DNA of 64,000 nt from Agapetus fuscipes (GCA_951799405.1 OX637361.1:11444170-11508169); one strand, 5' to 3'. Shown: positions 51,232 through 62,367, numbered from the stretch's first letter. The notes: a model not told the origin generated them from the letters alone. A program made the numbers and translations.

Positions 51232-51470
51232 GCCACCGATCGATAGAACAGTTGCTAGAATGCTTGCATTCTATTCGGAAGGGTTTGGTTCAATCCCCAC
51301 AGGAAGTGTCAGGAATGATTTCCCGTGCTGGTGTTTATTTCTAACCAAAAATAAAATATCGCAAGTGACTCCGCCTTTAAAAGAAATGAAAACCAGCTCC
51401 CTCGAGAGATGGAAAACCCCAGTTTCATATGAAATATTTGATGTTAGGCCACGTTTTTACCGGAGAAAAT
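51232..51470 (+). repeat. SINE A, strongly diverged
   Basis: Retains GATCGATAGAACAG, GGTTCAATCCC and GTGTCAGGAATGATTTCCCG, then loses the body after AGGCCACG. It is much older than the 50.7 kb copy. Confidence 0.6.
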
Positions 51471-51479
51471 AGATTCCCA

Positions 51480-51680
51480 ATCTATTATCTATGTTGCAAA
51501 GATATAATACATTCATATTAAATGCATTTCCACAAGCAGATACGTATAAGTTCACGCTGAAATATGCCGTATGTGGACTTAAATATAAAAATTCAATCTC
51601 AAATGAACATAAACCCTGCAACTCTTGCCGACCTTCCCTGAAACTAGGGTGACATTGGCCAAGTGAACATTTTTTTTAAA
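51480..51680 (-). repeat. RTE-like LINE 3'-tail module, 5'-truncated
   Basis: Contains CTATGTTGCAAAGATATAAT, CATGCCGTATGTGG and CCTGAAACTAGGGTGAC and ends at AAGTGAACATTTTTT. A SINE A 3'-end relic (about 51826-51895, plus) follows after unrecognised sequence. Confidence 0.75.
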
Positions 51681-51950
51681 GTTCCAAAAAATTAAAATAA
51701 ATAGGAAAAACGCGGCAAGACGTTGTTTCTACAACGTATACATCTAGTAGGTATGTAAGGTTGATATGTTTTTTAATGCAGCTATGGTTGCCCTCCTTAC
51801 TTGTACGAATATATAGGTTTCATAATCCACATGCGATCACTTCAAAAAAACACGATAAAAAGTTGATCTGTAAGTGCAGCTTAGTTACATTAAGGTTACC
51901 CTAAATAAGTTAAAAATCACATTAGTTAACGTTGGAATAATACGTTAATC

Positions 51951-52400
51951 TAATCTAATCTAATCTAAGCTGCAAAGATATATATCATTTAAGATTTATA
52001 CTAAATGCATTCCCACAAGCAGATATGTATAATTTAGCGCTAACACATGCCGCATGTGGACCTACAATATAAAAACCCAATCTCAAATGAACATAAGCCT
52101 TGCAACTCTTGCCGTCCTTCCCTGAAACAGGGGTGACATTGGCAAAGTGAACCAATTTTTATATTATGGGTGGTCAGCCGCATAACAACCTATAAGACAA
52201 GGAACATACATGACAAATTACATTTTTTAAATCAAAGAATAAAAATAACAATATATACATGGACATAAAAAACTAAATCATAAAACCAATTTCACTTTAA
52301 CAAACCCTAGCCGCCAACATCACAGATCAACCGCCATTTCTTTCTATCCTTGCATACTTCTTTCATTTCCTCCAGAGTCATAACCTTCTTCTATGAGTGA
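51951..52400 (-). pseudogene. RTE-like LINE 3' end: tail module plus RT C-terminal piece
   Basis: Tail array TAATC at 51951-51968, module to 52205, then UTR and the reversed C-terminal codons (CGCCATTTCTTTCTATCCTT region) to about 52400, where it breaks. It is nearly identical in layout to 2052-2560. Confidence 0.75.
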
Positions 52401-52625
52401 AATATTCTACTTAAGTGTATTCTATAATCACGCAAAGCTATTTTGAGGTAAGTAATAACTATAATTTTACCATAAACATGGAGCAGTCGGTAAATTAATT
52501 TCAAAACTTTAAATTGAACATTGCTCAACGAACTTAAAATAGCTTTTACCAATTTAATCTACAATTTATTATAATTCATTCATTTCGTTAGTATTAAATG
52601 CATCCTTCTCCAACAGAAAGAAGCT

Positions 52626-52875
52626 ATAATCTAAGTTGCAAATATATATTACATTTAAAATTCATTTTAAATTCATGTCCACAAACAACACGTGTAGTTC
52701 GCGCTTACAAATGCTGAATGTGTACTCACAAATTTAAATCCAAACCTCAAATAAACATAGGTACACCCTGCGACTTTTGCCAACCTTCCCTGAAACAAGG
52801 GTGAAATTGGTAAAGTGAATCATTTTTTTAAAAGTGTGAGCGGTAAACTCCATACCAACTTGTAAGTCAAGGTAA
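52626..52875 (-). repeat. RTE-like tail module, GCTGAATGTGT subfamily
   Basis: Minus copy with ATAATCTAAGTTGC tail and AACTTGTAAGTCAAGG at the 5' end. A CR1-like LINE tail relic (GTGATACACACAAAAAC, plus) follows directly at 52896-52912. Confidence 0.75.
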
Positions 52876-52918
52876 TGAGAGGGCTCTTGAGGTGTGATAC
52901 ACACAAAAACAGCACTCA

Positions 52919-53238
52919 CCAGAGAAGAATGTGGTGCAAGAGAAAGTGTCAAAGTGAGGATTAAAAGAAGTTTGTTAAGATGGTTTGGGCATATGGAGAG
53001 AATGAATGAGGAAAGACTGACGAAGAAAGTATATGTTGGTAGAATAGATGGATGTCGTGGTAGAGGAAGACCGAGAAAGGTATGGATGGACCAAATATCC
53101 GAAATTGCGAATGAATGGAATATCCAGAGTCATAATAAAAGAAGAGCTTGTATGAAGAAGGTTATGACTCTGGAGGAAATGAAAGAAGTATGTAAGGACA
53201 GAAAGAAATGGCGGTTGATCTGGAATGTTGGCGGCTAG
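52919..53238 (+). pseudogene. RTE-like RT C-terminus with its 3' UTR
   Basis: Encodes REECGARESVKVRIKRSLLR, WFGHMERMNEERLTKKVYVG, CRGRGRPRKVWMDQI and DRKKWRLIWNVGG, then TAG. It is the same protein end as 31455-31925. The tail module follows at 53339-53597. The junction with the preceding LINE tail at about 52919 marks the truncation point. Confidence 0.8.
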
Positions 53239-53338
53239 GGTTTATTAAATTGGAATTTGTTTTTGTTTGTAAATGGATATTTTGTATTTGGATATTATTA
53301 TTTAGTGATGTATAAAATGTAATTTGTCGTGTGTGTGT

Positions 53339-53597
53339 GTTCCTTGACTTATAGGTTGGTATGCGGCTGACCACCCATGCTGTAAAAATGGTTCACTTTG
53401 CCAATGTCACCCCTGTCTCAGGGAAGGACGGCAAGAGTTGCAGGGTGTATGTCCATTTGAGATTTGGTTTTTATGTTGTAGGTTCACATGAGGCATGTGC
53501 AAGCGCGAACTTGTACGTGTCTGGTTGTGAGAATGCATGTAATGTGAATCTCCAATGTAACATATCCTTGCAACTTAGGTTAGATTAGATTAGACCA
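53339..53597 (+). repeat. RTE tail module attached to its LINE
   Basis: TTCCTTGACTTATAGGTTGG, CCCTGTCTCAGGG (compatible hairpin), CACATGAGGCATGTG and tail TTAGGTTAGATTAGATTAGA. Confidence 0.85.
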
Positions 53598-53664
53598 AAT
53601 AAATCAGCCGAATTTAGTTTTTTTAGTAATTGGTCTACTGGTCACTTAAATGTTCAATGCACAA

Positions 53665-53765
53665 TGAAATTAATAGTCATTTTTAATACCCTATAGGGAA
53701 TAGAACCCACGACATTTCAATAACGAGACCGAAGCGTTAACTACTAGACTACAGATAGGTCGCTA
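53665..53765 (-). repeat. SINE family D, tRNA-like head
   Basis: Minus strand: TAGTCTAGTAGTTAACGC (A-box region) and GTGGGTTCTATTCCC (B-box-like). A second copy lies at 54140-54245. Confidence 0.6.
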
Positions 53766-53811
53766 GTAACATTGCTGATATTTTATTTGCTGATATGCGA
53801 ATGTTTTTTTT

Positions 53812-54060
53812 TTTATAGATTTGTAAAGAGGAATGTAATTCACCAACCTATTTTTACTGGCCAGAAACAGGTATCGTGTCATCAATTAATAATTCATTTA
53901 TTTATATTTTAATTAATTTATAATTAAGAATTACCCTCTGACATCTGCTAAACCAGGGCCGACGTTATAGTCAAAGAGCCAGGCGTGATTCGAACCAACG
54001 TTATTCTATTCCAAATACGCTAGAAAGATCAGCCGCTTGACTCCCTCGGCCATAGCACCG
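53812..54060 (-). repeat. SINE family C, full-length
   Basis: Head on the right (ATGGCCGAGGGAGTCAAGCG, GGTTCGAATCAC), body with AACGTCGGCCCTGG, AGCAGATGTCAGAGGGTAA, CTGTTTCTGGCCAG and TTGGTGAATTACATTCC, ending in TTTACAAATC. Confidence 0.75.
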
Positions 54061-54139
54061 ATAGATGTGATAACATCAAAATAAATCTACACAATGTACC
54101 TATTAGTCAGAGAATTTTAAATGTACAGTGTACACTGAG

Positions 54140-54245
54140 ATTTAATGTCAATTTCTAATACTCCATCGGGAATCGAATCAACGAGATTTCAATTAAGAGT
54201 TCGAAGCGTTAACTACAAGTCTACGGATAGTTCGTTAGGTACATT
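54140..54245 (-). repeat. SINE family D, second copy
   Basis: Minus strand: GTAGACTTGTAGTTAACGC and CGTTGATTCGATTCCCGATG. Confidence 0.55.
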
Positions 54246-54249
54246 GCCG

Positions 54250-54830
54250 ATATTCTATTTTCTCATATGGGTATGTTTATTTTGCACAATAAAGGAGTAG
54301 TATTAATTACCAAGGGGTAAAATTGCAAGAGGATTTATGCATTTTCCGTGGAGTAAACTACACTTAAAAATTACCACCCTCGAGACCTAGATTAAACTGT
54401 GGTGTCATAATACGTCATGCGATATTTTTGTCGCTTGACCTATTGTAACGAGATGAATTTGTTTGTTTAGTAGAATGGAACATTATATTTGAATTTGAAT
54501 AAAAAAAAGGAAAACAAAAGAAGGCAGAAGAACAGAAGAAGCTTCCCTGGTGAGAGAGCCACAAGCTGGTGTAAATTATGATAATAAATATTATTGTGTG
54601 TTGTGGTTATTGTAATTGTGAAACGAATAAAGTAAACATTTAATGTGGTTGTTGTATAACATTGTGTCGTTCATCTGTCAGTGGAAAAACCCTCACATTT
54701 TATGTTGGTCGGCATGAGGCTGACCACCAATCCATAATCTATAATATAAGTAGCAACGCTATGTCACCTTTTAAATTTCATTTAATTGATTATTTATTGA
54801 TTTGTGAATTATGTTCCTTAACTTTAATGT
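54250..54830. other. No recognised gene
   Basis: AT-rich. Only a short RTE-tail relic at 54705-54765 (GGCATGAGGCTGACCACC, then ATAATCTATAATATAAG). Confidence 0.4.
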
Positions 54831-54833
54831 TGG

Positions 54834-55510
54834 TATGAGCCACTGTCACCCCTGTTTCAGGGAAGGTCGGCAAGAGTTGCAGGGTATGTTTCCCTTTTTG
54901 GTCTCCTTACTCCAAAGTTATTTCGTACTTTCTACTTTCTCTGTTCTTCTCTCTCTCTTCTGTTCTTTGACTTATAGGTTGGTATGAGGCTGACCACCCA
55001 CACTGTAGAAAATGATTCACTTTTCCGTTGTCACCCCTGTTTCAGAGAAGGTAGGAAAGGGTTGCAGGGTGTATGTTCTAGTCTAGTCTAATCAAATCTT
55101 AGTTGCAAAGATAATATGTAACATTGAGGATTCACATTACATGCATTCTCACAAGCAGACACGTACAAGTTCGCGCTTGCACATGCCGCATGTGAACCTA
55201 CAACATAAGCACCAAATCTCAAATGGACATACACCCTACAACTCCTGTCGACCTTCCCTGAAACACGGGTGACATTGGCAAAGTGAACCATTTTCTACAG
55301 CATGGGCGGTCAGCCGCACGGTCAACGAACTTATAGGATGGTGTGTGGAACTTAAAAGTTATAGTTGTTCATTTAAGATTTTGGTTTTTATATAGTAAGT
55401 CCACATGCGGCATTTTTAAGCGCGAACTTATACGTGTCTGCTTGTGAAAATGCATATAATATGAATCCCCAATGTTCTTTGCAACTTAGATTAGATCAGA
55501 TTAGATCTAC
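54834..55510. repeat. Four RTE-tail modules, mixed orientation
   Basis: Partial plus copies at 54834-54890 and 54960-55080 (the latter ends GCAGGGTGTATGTTC). A complete minus copy at 55082-55335 starts with its TAATC-type tail. A plus copy at 55350-55510 keeps the palindrome and a TTAGATTAGATCAG tail. Confidence 0.7.
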
Positions 55511-56209
55511 TAGAAGACTACAATATATTGGTTAATGTGACCAAACTATCGGATAATAGGGGCATGCTTTTCTCTCAAGTTTACATGAGGGTTTCTACCC
55601 ACGTCCACATGCTCGGAAAGCAAACAATAACGCAAGTATAAAACTTTACGTTTAAAGTTAACCGTAGCTTTTAACCTAAAATAGACTAGAATCTAAAACT
55701 CTCCCTGTAGGCGCTGTTTAAAGGTTCATATTCTTTTGCTGATAGATAACGATTGAGTTTAAACGTGAACTTTAGTGCTAGGGGCGCTGGGCGGGTATTG
55801 ACTCTACTACCCTTAAGCTGTTTTCTCGTCCCCGGCGTTTCAATTAACTCGACAAAGCAAACGTGACGCCGAATCTATTGTATCGAGACGACGGATAATG
55901 CGATCAAATTGTCACATGAGACACGTGTGTTTCTAATAAACGCTTCATCATCATCATCTCCTGAGTCTAGCTTGTCTACTGCAGCTAGACATATTACAGT
56001 TCATCTGTTCTCCTTTGTAATGTGCGAATTTGAGCCGTGCACATGATTATGTTATTCGCTAGTTATTTTGGATCGGGTTTCAATTAAAATACTTGTTTCT
56101 TGGTTGATGATGCAGCACTTTTATTTCAAAAAGTTACAGACTATTGATTCAATCTATTCGAGAGGAATTCAATTTAGTAAGAGGACGAATTTGCTTGTTT
56201 TAGCTCGCA
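55511..56209. other. No recognised gene
   Basis: Includes TCATCATCATCTCCTGAGTC near 55945. No coding or repeat family identified. Confidence 0.4.
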
Positions 56210-56788
56210 GCGCAGCGCAACTAAGATACACATTTAGTGTAACTTCTTGCCTGCGTTATGAAGGGGTCGCATGTGGCGATTCGGGACCTAATATTTATTT
56301 TTACGGGTAAGGAGGCCAGCCTTACACCAACCACTTTAGTTGAAGTGGGGGTTTCCCAGCTCCAGAGAGGCTGGTTCTCATTTCTTGTGAAGGCTGAGTA
56401 AGCCTTGCCGGTATTTTGGGCTTGAAATAAACACTGAAACGGGAAATCATTTCTGACAATTCCTTGACTGATAGGTTGGTATGCGGCTGACCACCCATAC
56501 TGTAAAAAATGGTCCATTTTGCCAATGTCACCCCTGCTTCAGGGAAGGTCGGCAAGAGTTGCCGGGCTTATATTCATTTGAGATTGGGTTTTTTATATTG
56601 TAGGTCCACATTCGGCATGTGTAAGCGCGAAATTATGCGTGTCTGCTTGTGGGAATGCATTTAATATGAATCTCAAATGATACATATCTTTGCAGCTTAG
56701 ATTTAGATTTAGACACCCTCGATGGGGATCGAACCCTTGCTCTCAGTATAAAATGCAAGCATTCTACCAACTCAGCTATCGACCGGAC
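56210..56788 (-). repeat. SINE A interrupted by an RTE-tail module
   Basis: Body at 56210-56456 (minus) and head at 56714-56788 (AGCTGAGTTGGTAGAATGC reversed, GGTTCGATCCCC). The break lies in the TTTCTGACACCCTCG part and is occupied by the plus-strand module. Confidence 0.8.
56457..56713 (+). repeat. Discrete RTE-tail module, both ends defined
   Basis: Begins ATTCCTTGACTGATAGG and ends GATTTAGATTTA inside SINE A, with a probable GACA duplication. At about 255 bp this is the clearest full unit, containing no LINE coding sequence. Confidence 0.8.
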
Positions 56789-56789
56789 T

Positions 56790-56955
56790 TTTTACGAGCT
56801 TGGTCGTCGCTTCAACGTGTCGATTCTCAAGCAAGACCCAGCGAAGAGCAAATTTGAAAATATAAATGGTATATTTTTTGTGCTGCGTCGGGATTCGAAC
56901 CCACAACCTTCCATTCAGAGTCCGAAGTGTTACCTCTGGACCACGGACCGGTCTA
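56790..56955 (-). repeat. SINE family B, copy 4
   Basis: Minus strand: GGTCCGTGGTCCAGAGGTAAC, GGTTGTGGGTTCGAATCCC. A deletion in the body removes the AAGGTCCATCC part. Confidence 0.7.
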
Positions 56956-57419
56956 ATAATCTGTTTATGGACTTATTTAAGGGCTGAATGGTTAGACAGG
57001 ATCATAAGCAAAACTTTCTTGATCATATTAATGGAATATTTCATTAAGTCACGTCTATAATAAGCATCGTTAATATAATTTGTTTTCCCCCTTATGTTAT
57101 TAAAGCTCCTTTTCTTATTTGATCTGACAGCCCGGCATGTAGGTAGGAAAAACCCATTTCAGCGCCTTCATCATCCATTGTAGGTGCAAAACTATGTTTT
57201 TGTTTCATCAAATAAGCTATTATACAGGTAGATGGCTATGAATTTAGAGAACAAAACAAATTCAACCTATTTAAACTCCTTCATAATTCATTGCACGTGT
57301 ATAGCTATTGGTTTGTTTCATTTCACAGACTATCATACAGGTAGCTAGTTATACCAGTTAGTTATAAATATTTTAACTTCTTTTAATTCATTTTTTGTAA
57401 AACAATATAATTTTGTATA

Positions 57420-57700
57420 TTTTTTAGTGTTAATCCATTTACACAGTGAAAGTCCATTTTTAATTATTTAAAAATTCAAATGGATAAACACAGAGTTTGT
57501 AATTTCAGTGAATCTCATATTTCTATTAAATTTTGTCTATTGTTTTGAAAATTATTTTATAACCATATCTGTAACCATTTTGCTCCTGAAGATGCCTCAT
57601 TAGGCGAAAATGTTCGAGCACAAAAAAAGAAATAAATAAGTGAATTAAAACTCTGTTGTTATCCATTTGAATTTTGAAATAATGATAATTATTTTGTTTT
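57420..57700 (+). repeat. Penelope-like terminal repeat with inverted end piece
   Basis: The left piece (57432-57500) is the inverted copy of the segment that normally follows the hammerhead (ACACAGTGAAAGTCCATTTT). Then come AAAATTATTTTATAACC, the hammerhead, AAAGAAATAAATAAGTG and TTATCCATTTGAATTTT. Confidence 0.65.
57582..57619 (+). ncRNA. Hammerhead ribozyme motif, best conserved of the GAGC group
   Basis: GCTC (57582-57585), CTGAAGA (57586-57592), stem II GCC/GGC with TCATTA loop, GAAA (57606-57609), stem III A-U, A-U, U-G without loop, site C at 57615, GAGC (57616-57619) closing a 4-bp stem I. All core positions agree with the hammerhead consensus. Confidence 0.72.
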
Positions 57701-58139
57701 ATTTCAAAAGCTTATTATATAGGGAGCTAGCTATGTATGCAATTAGATAGTTTTGAATATTTATAAACTTCTTTTAGTCCATACCTTCTGAGAAAAAAGT
57801 ATTTGGTTTTATTTCAAAAGCTTATTATTATAATGGCAAATCCTAGACAACAAACCTATATTTGAATACATTTATCATTAATTTTGTGTGTAAAACTATT
57901 TATTTGTTTTAATATACAAACTATTTAAAGGTTTATAGTTATGCTACCAACAAAACAAAAGTTCTTGAATAGTAAGAACTATTATTTAGTTTCAATTCTC
58001 AAGCTTTTATAAAAATAGCTTATTATTTTATTTTCCCCATTTATTCTACATTTATTATATTATCCTCACTTATTATACACGTGGCTGATTTTTCACGAAA
58101 TTTACAATACATTTAGTTTATTATGAATCTTATTAATTA

Positions 58140-59060
58140 TTTATGTGCGTGGTTTATTTTACTGGAAGCTAATTATACAGGTACTTCATTTTGCAGCTAG
58201 TCAATTATACAGGAAGCTTATAAAAGAGGGATTCAGGTAATTTTATACATGACTTATTTTACTGGAAGTCAAGTGTACAGGTACTTAAATTTATTGCTAG
58301 CTTATTGTACAGGAAGTTTATGATAAAGCTAATCGATTATGTAGGTGGCTTATACAACGGAAATCTAATTATACAGGTACTTTATTTTACAGCTAGCTAA
58401 TTATACAAGTAGCTTGTAATGGAGATAGATAATTTACAAGTCAGATATTTACATACGTTGTTTACTTTAATGGAAGTCAATTATACAGGTACTTTATTTT
58501 ACAGCTAGCTAATTATACAAGAAGCTTATCATAAAGCTAATCAATTATGTAGGTGGCTTATACAACGGAAAGCTAATTATACAGGTACTTTATTTTACAG
58601 CTAGCTAATTATACAAGTAGCTTGTAATGGAGAGATAGAAAATTATAAAGTCAGGTAATTTTATACGTGGATTTTTTTACTGGAATTCAAGTAAACAGGT
58701 TATTTATTTCACAGCTAGTTTATTGTACAGGAGCCTTGTCATCCAACAAATCTATTATCGGAAAGCTAAATTTATTTTACAGCTAGTTAATAATACATGA
58801 AGCTTATCATAAAGAGATATACTCATAAAGTCAGGTAGTTGTGTATAAGTGATTTATTTTACTGGAAGCTAAATGTACCGGTACTTCATTTCACATTTAG
58901 CTAAATTATACAGAAATTTTTTCATACAGTCGGCTTATTACATCCGAGGTTTATTTTACAGGAATACAGGTACTTTATATTTTACAACTAACTTATTATG
59001 CATGAAGCTGATAACACAGTTAGGTAAAATAAAAGGTAGCTTATTATACAGCATACTACG
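58140..59060. repeat. Degenerate satellite-like tandem array, about 100-bp units
   Basis: The word TTATACAGGTACTT or a close variant recurs at about 58175, 58275, 58371, 58483, 58579, 58694, 58875 and 58965. Between these, ACAGCTAGCTAATTATACA recurs. A higher-order 208-bp period is seen between 58325 and 58533 and between 58371 and 58579. Weaker AGCTATTATACAGGTAG words extend left to about 57200. Confidence 0.75.
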
Positions 59061-59099
59061 CAACTAAAATGCGCATATAGCAGGCGCGTGCATATAAGC

Positions 59100-59690
59100 A
59101 AATACATTTCAAAATAATTATTGGCTCCCATTCCTTTCAAATAACTCATTCGACATTGACTGAAGTGCTAACGATGGCTCCAATCGAACTTAAATTTTGA
59201 ATTCTAAATCTGGATATCAAGCTGAAATTATTTTTACATAATATATTGCCTACCTATTAGGCGCATGTGCCTGTATGGGATGCACGCCCCTGACAAATAG
59301 TGCAATGTCTTGAGCAATTAAATCAATACAGTGATTTTAAAATATTTCAATACAAACAAAATAATACAAAATCTATATTTAGATATTTTTTAGAAAATAT
59401 ATCACCTATCTCTTTAACACTTATCCATACAAAGCTAGAAAGCAATATCCAAAAAAAAAACATTTGTGTAACACGTCCCAAAAGTTGCGACTTCTATTCC
59501 CCATCAAATATATTTTAAATCTCTGGATGGAGAATATAAAAATCTCTCTCTTTGAAAGGCACTCTGTTCGGATCAAATACACGGGAATGGTATTTCCCAA
59601 ATTGTATCCCTGTGCGTTTATTTTTTTGTCGGGATACGATTTCTGTATATTTGCAATAAAAGCGATTGTGGATCCGAATCCTTAGAGGCA
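59100..59690. other. No recognised gene
   Basis: AT-rich. Frames at 59300-59518 and 59464-59685 have no domain I recognise. Confidence 0.4.
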
Positions 59691-59697
59691 TATAGCC

Positions 59698-60066
59698 GTA
59701 CAACCGACAATAGGAATCAATGCTTCAGAAAGAACCAAATCTGATACAATGCGTAGAGATTTGAGTATAAGATATTAATTTCCAATACCGGTTATTTTGG
59801 TTGCCATGGAAAATTCTAGTATTCAGTTCCATCTTAGTTAAAAAGTAGTATACTGTACAACTGACAAAAGGAATCAATGCTTCAAAAAGAACTAAATTTG
59901 ATAAAATACATAGAGATTTGAGTATCAGGTATTAGTTTCCAATACCGGTTATTTTGGTTGTCATGGAGAATTCTAGTATTCAGTTCCATCTTAGTTAAAA
60001 AGAAGTAAACTGTACAACTGACAAAAGGAATCAATGCTTCAGAAAGAACCGGATCTGATACAATAT
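59698..60066. repeat. 157-bp tandem repeat, about 2.3 copies
   Basis: GGAATCAATGCTTCAGAAAG starts at 59713, 59870 (with A for G) and 60027, a constant 157-bp spacing. Each unit contains TTCCAATACCGGTTATTTTGG and TCAGTTCCATCTTAGTTAAA. Confidence 0.9.
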
Positions 60067-60073
60067 ATTTCAT

Positions 60074-60156
60074 TAATTTCTGACCCTCGGTGGGATTCGA
60101 ACCCGAGCTCACGGCATGGAATGCAAGCACTCTACCAACTGAGCTATCGACCGGAC
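60074..60156 (-). repeat. SINE A head only
   Basis: Intact tRNA-like head (AGCTCAGTTGGTAGAG, GGTTCGAATCCC) up to TCAGAAATTAATG, then the body is missing. Confidence 0.75.
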
Positions 60157-60191
60157 CGGTAGATTCACACAACCAGTGTTTAAAAAGTAAA

Positions 60192-60445
60192 TATGTAATC
60201 TAAGTTGTAAAGATATTTTTCATTTAAGATCATATTAAATGTACTCCCGCAAGCAGACACGTTTAAGTTCGCGCTTAAACTTGTCGCATGTGAACCTGCA
60301 ATATAAAACCCAATCTCAAATGAACAAAAGCCCTGCAACTCTTGCCGAACTTCCCTGAAACAGGGGTGACATTGGCAAAGTGAACCATTTTTTTACAGTA
60401 TGGGCGGTCAGCCTCATACCAACCTATGTATTAGTCAAGGAATAC
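60192..60445 (-). repeat. RTE-like LINE 3'-tail module plus upstream UTR
   Basis: Full module. To the right, AATACAAACAATTAATTACAG and AAACAAACAATC resemble sequence next to the 61825-62075 copy, so both keep some LINE 3' UTR. Confidence 0.8.
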
Positions 60446-60539
60446 AAACAATTAATTACAGTTAAGAATATAAAACAAACAATCACTAAACAATAAAAAA
60501 AAAAACCTAGGTACAAACCTTATTCTATAAAAAATGAGA

Positions 60540-60950
60540 ATATCTATAATCTAAGTTGCAAGGATTTTTTTTAAAAAGATTTATGAAGAGGAATGCAATT
60601 CACCAACCTATTCTGCCTGGCCAGAAACAGGTATTAATATCATCAATCAATAATTCATCATAGTTTATTTTAATGAATTATTAATTTATAATTACCCAAT
60701 AACATCTGTTGAACCAGGGTCAAAGTTATGGTCAAATGACCCAAGCGGAGATCGAACCAACGTTATTCTATTCCAAATACCCTAGAATGATCAGCCCACT
60801 TGGCCCCCTCGGCCATAACACCAACAAAAGGATCTATTCATTTAAAGTTCTCAAATGCATGCCCACAAAAAACACGTGTAATTCACGCTTACAAATGATG
60901 AATGTGTACCTACTTACAAATAAAATCCAAACCTCAAATGAACATAAGAA
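60540..60950 (-). repeat. RTE-tail module interrupted by SINE C
   Basis: Module pieces at 60540-60566 and 60834-60950 (ACACGTGTAATTCACGC, GATGAATGTGTACC). The SINE C copy at 60566-60834 is flanked by AAGGAT on both sides, a probable target duplication. Confidence 0.75.
60566..60834 (-). repeat. SINE family C, full-length, with target duplication
   Basis: Head right (GGCCGAGGGGGCCAAGTGGG, GGTTCGATCTCC), body with CATCTGTTGAACCAGGG (reversed) and CTGTTTCTGGCCAGG, ending in TTTATGAAGAGG-type sequence. Confidence 0.75.
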
Positions 60951-61280
60951 ACATTCTTATATTTTTGTTGAATAACTAATCTCATACGTTTTGTTGTCAT
61001 ATTGTTAAAAGAACTTTTGGTAAATAACCGAATCCCGTTTTTTCTGAATACCGGATAGTTCTCACTACTCGAGAGACCGCGCACTCCCATGTTATGGTTT
61101 ATTATGATCGTAAAATTGGCAATCGGATTATTTTATGAATAAGAAACTTCTCCGCACGGTTTTCCGGTTCAGATTGAATTTTTTTTTCGGTAAATACACA
61201 AAGGTATTACCAACCGGTATTCAACTTTTTTTTTAAATTTATTGCTCAATAATACTGGCATTTGATAGAATGGAGATGAT

Positions 61281-61730
61281 ATTCCTTGACTTATAGGTTG
61301 GTATGAGGCTGACCACACATACTGTAAAAATGGTTCACTTTGCCAATGTCACCCTTGTGTCAGGGAAGGTCGGCAAAAGTTGTAGGGCTTATGTTCATTT
61401 GAGGTTTGGATTTTATTTGTAAGTACACATTCAGCATTTGTAAGTGCGAACTCCACGTGTTTGTTTGTGGGCATGCATTTGAGAACTTTAAATGAATATA
61501 TCCTTGCAACCTAGATTATAGATTAGATTATAGATATTACTGTATTCAACAGAACAGATAATGTTTTATTCTAATCTAATCTAATCTTAGATTAGAATAA
61601 AACATTATCTATAACAAGTAACAAATCTATAATCTTACGTCAAATAAAGACAAACCCTGCAACTTTTGCCGCCCTCCCATGAAACAGGGGTGGCTTTGAC
61701 GAAGCGAACCAATTTTTACAGTAGCTTTAA
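61281..61730. repeat. Two RTE-tail modules with a short palindrome between
   Basis: Plus copy at 61281-61545 (CAGCATTTGTAAG subfamily, tail TTATAGATTAGATTATAG). 61557-61609 is a perfect hairpin, ATAATGTTTTATTCTAATCT with its inverse. A 5'-truncated minus copy follows at 61612-61730. Confidence 0.7.
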
Positions 61731-61824
61731 TGATAGCAAAACCTTCAAAGTGATCACTGGTCGAAAAAAGGTTTAAACCAACGTTTGATAGAGCTCAATC
61801 CCTGGGCTAGAAGTCTCACCTAAA

Positions 61825-62160
61825 AAATCTAAATCTAAGCTGCAAAGATATGTATCATTTGAGATTCATATTAAATGCATTCCCACAAGCAGACATGCAT
61901 AATTTCGCGCTTACACATGCTGCATGTGGACCTACAATATAAAAACCCCAATCTCAAATGAACATAAGCCCTGCAACTCTTGCCGACCTTCCCTGAAGCA
62001 GGGGTGACATTGGCAAAGTGAACCATTTTTTACAGTATGGGTGGTCAGCCGCATAACAACCTATCAGTCAAGGAGTACAAGCAATTAATACAATCTAATA
62101 TATATAAAACAAATAAATTCTAAGCAATTAAACAGTAAAAAATTAAAAAAAAAAAAAAAA
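61825..62160 (-). repeat. RTE-like LINE 3'-tail module plus UTR
   Basis: Tail AATCTAAATCTAAGCTGC, CACATGCTGCATGTGG palindrome, CCTGAAGCAGGGG, CCTATCAGTCAAGG, then UTR ending in an A-run at 62143-62162. Confidence 0.8.
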
Positions 62161-62234
62161 AACTACAACACATATTTTTTAATGATAAAAGAAAAACAGT
62201 TTTGTTTTCGATTACATGAGTATATTTTTATATA

Positions 62235-62276
62235 CCACAACCGGTTTCGCAAACATCCGTTCGCATCATCAGGTGG
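62235..62276 (-). ncRNA. Hammerhead ribozyme motif, Penelope type, CTGATGA core
   Basis: Minus strand: CCAC, CTGATGA, a T, stem II GCGAAC/GTTTGC with GGAT loop (one wobble), GAAA, CCGG loopless stem III plus the A-U pair, site U, GTGG closing stem I. It is followed by AAAAATATACTCATGTAATC, which corresponds to ATAAACTCATGTGAATT in the 19.4 kb palindrome. Confidence 0.72.
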
Positions 62277-62367
62277 ATAAATTAATACTAAATGGTGTAG
62301 AAACGGAATCAATCTTAGAGGGTGTCATTGTGTGAGGGTATGAGGGAGGGAGGGGGGGGGGTGCAGG

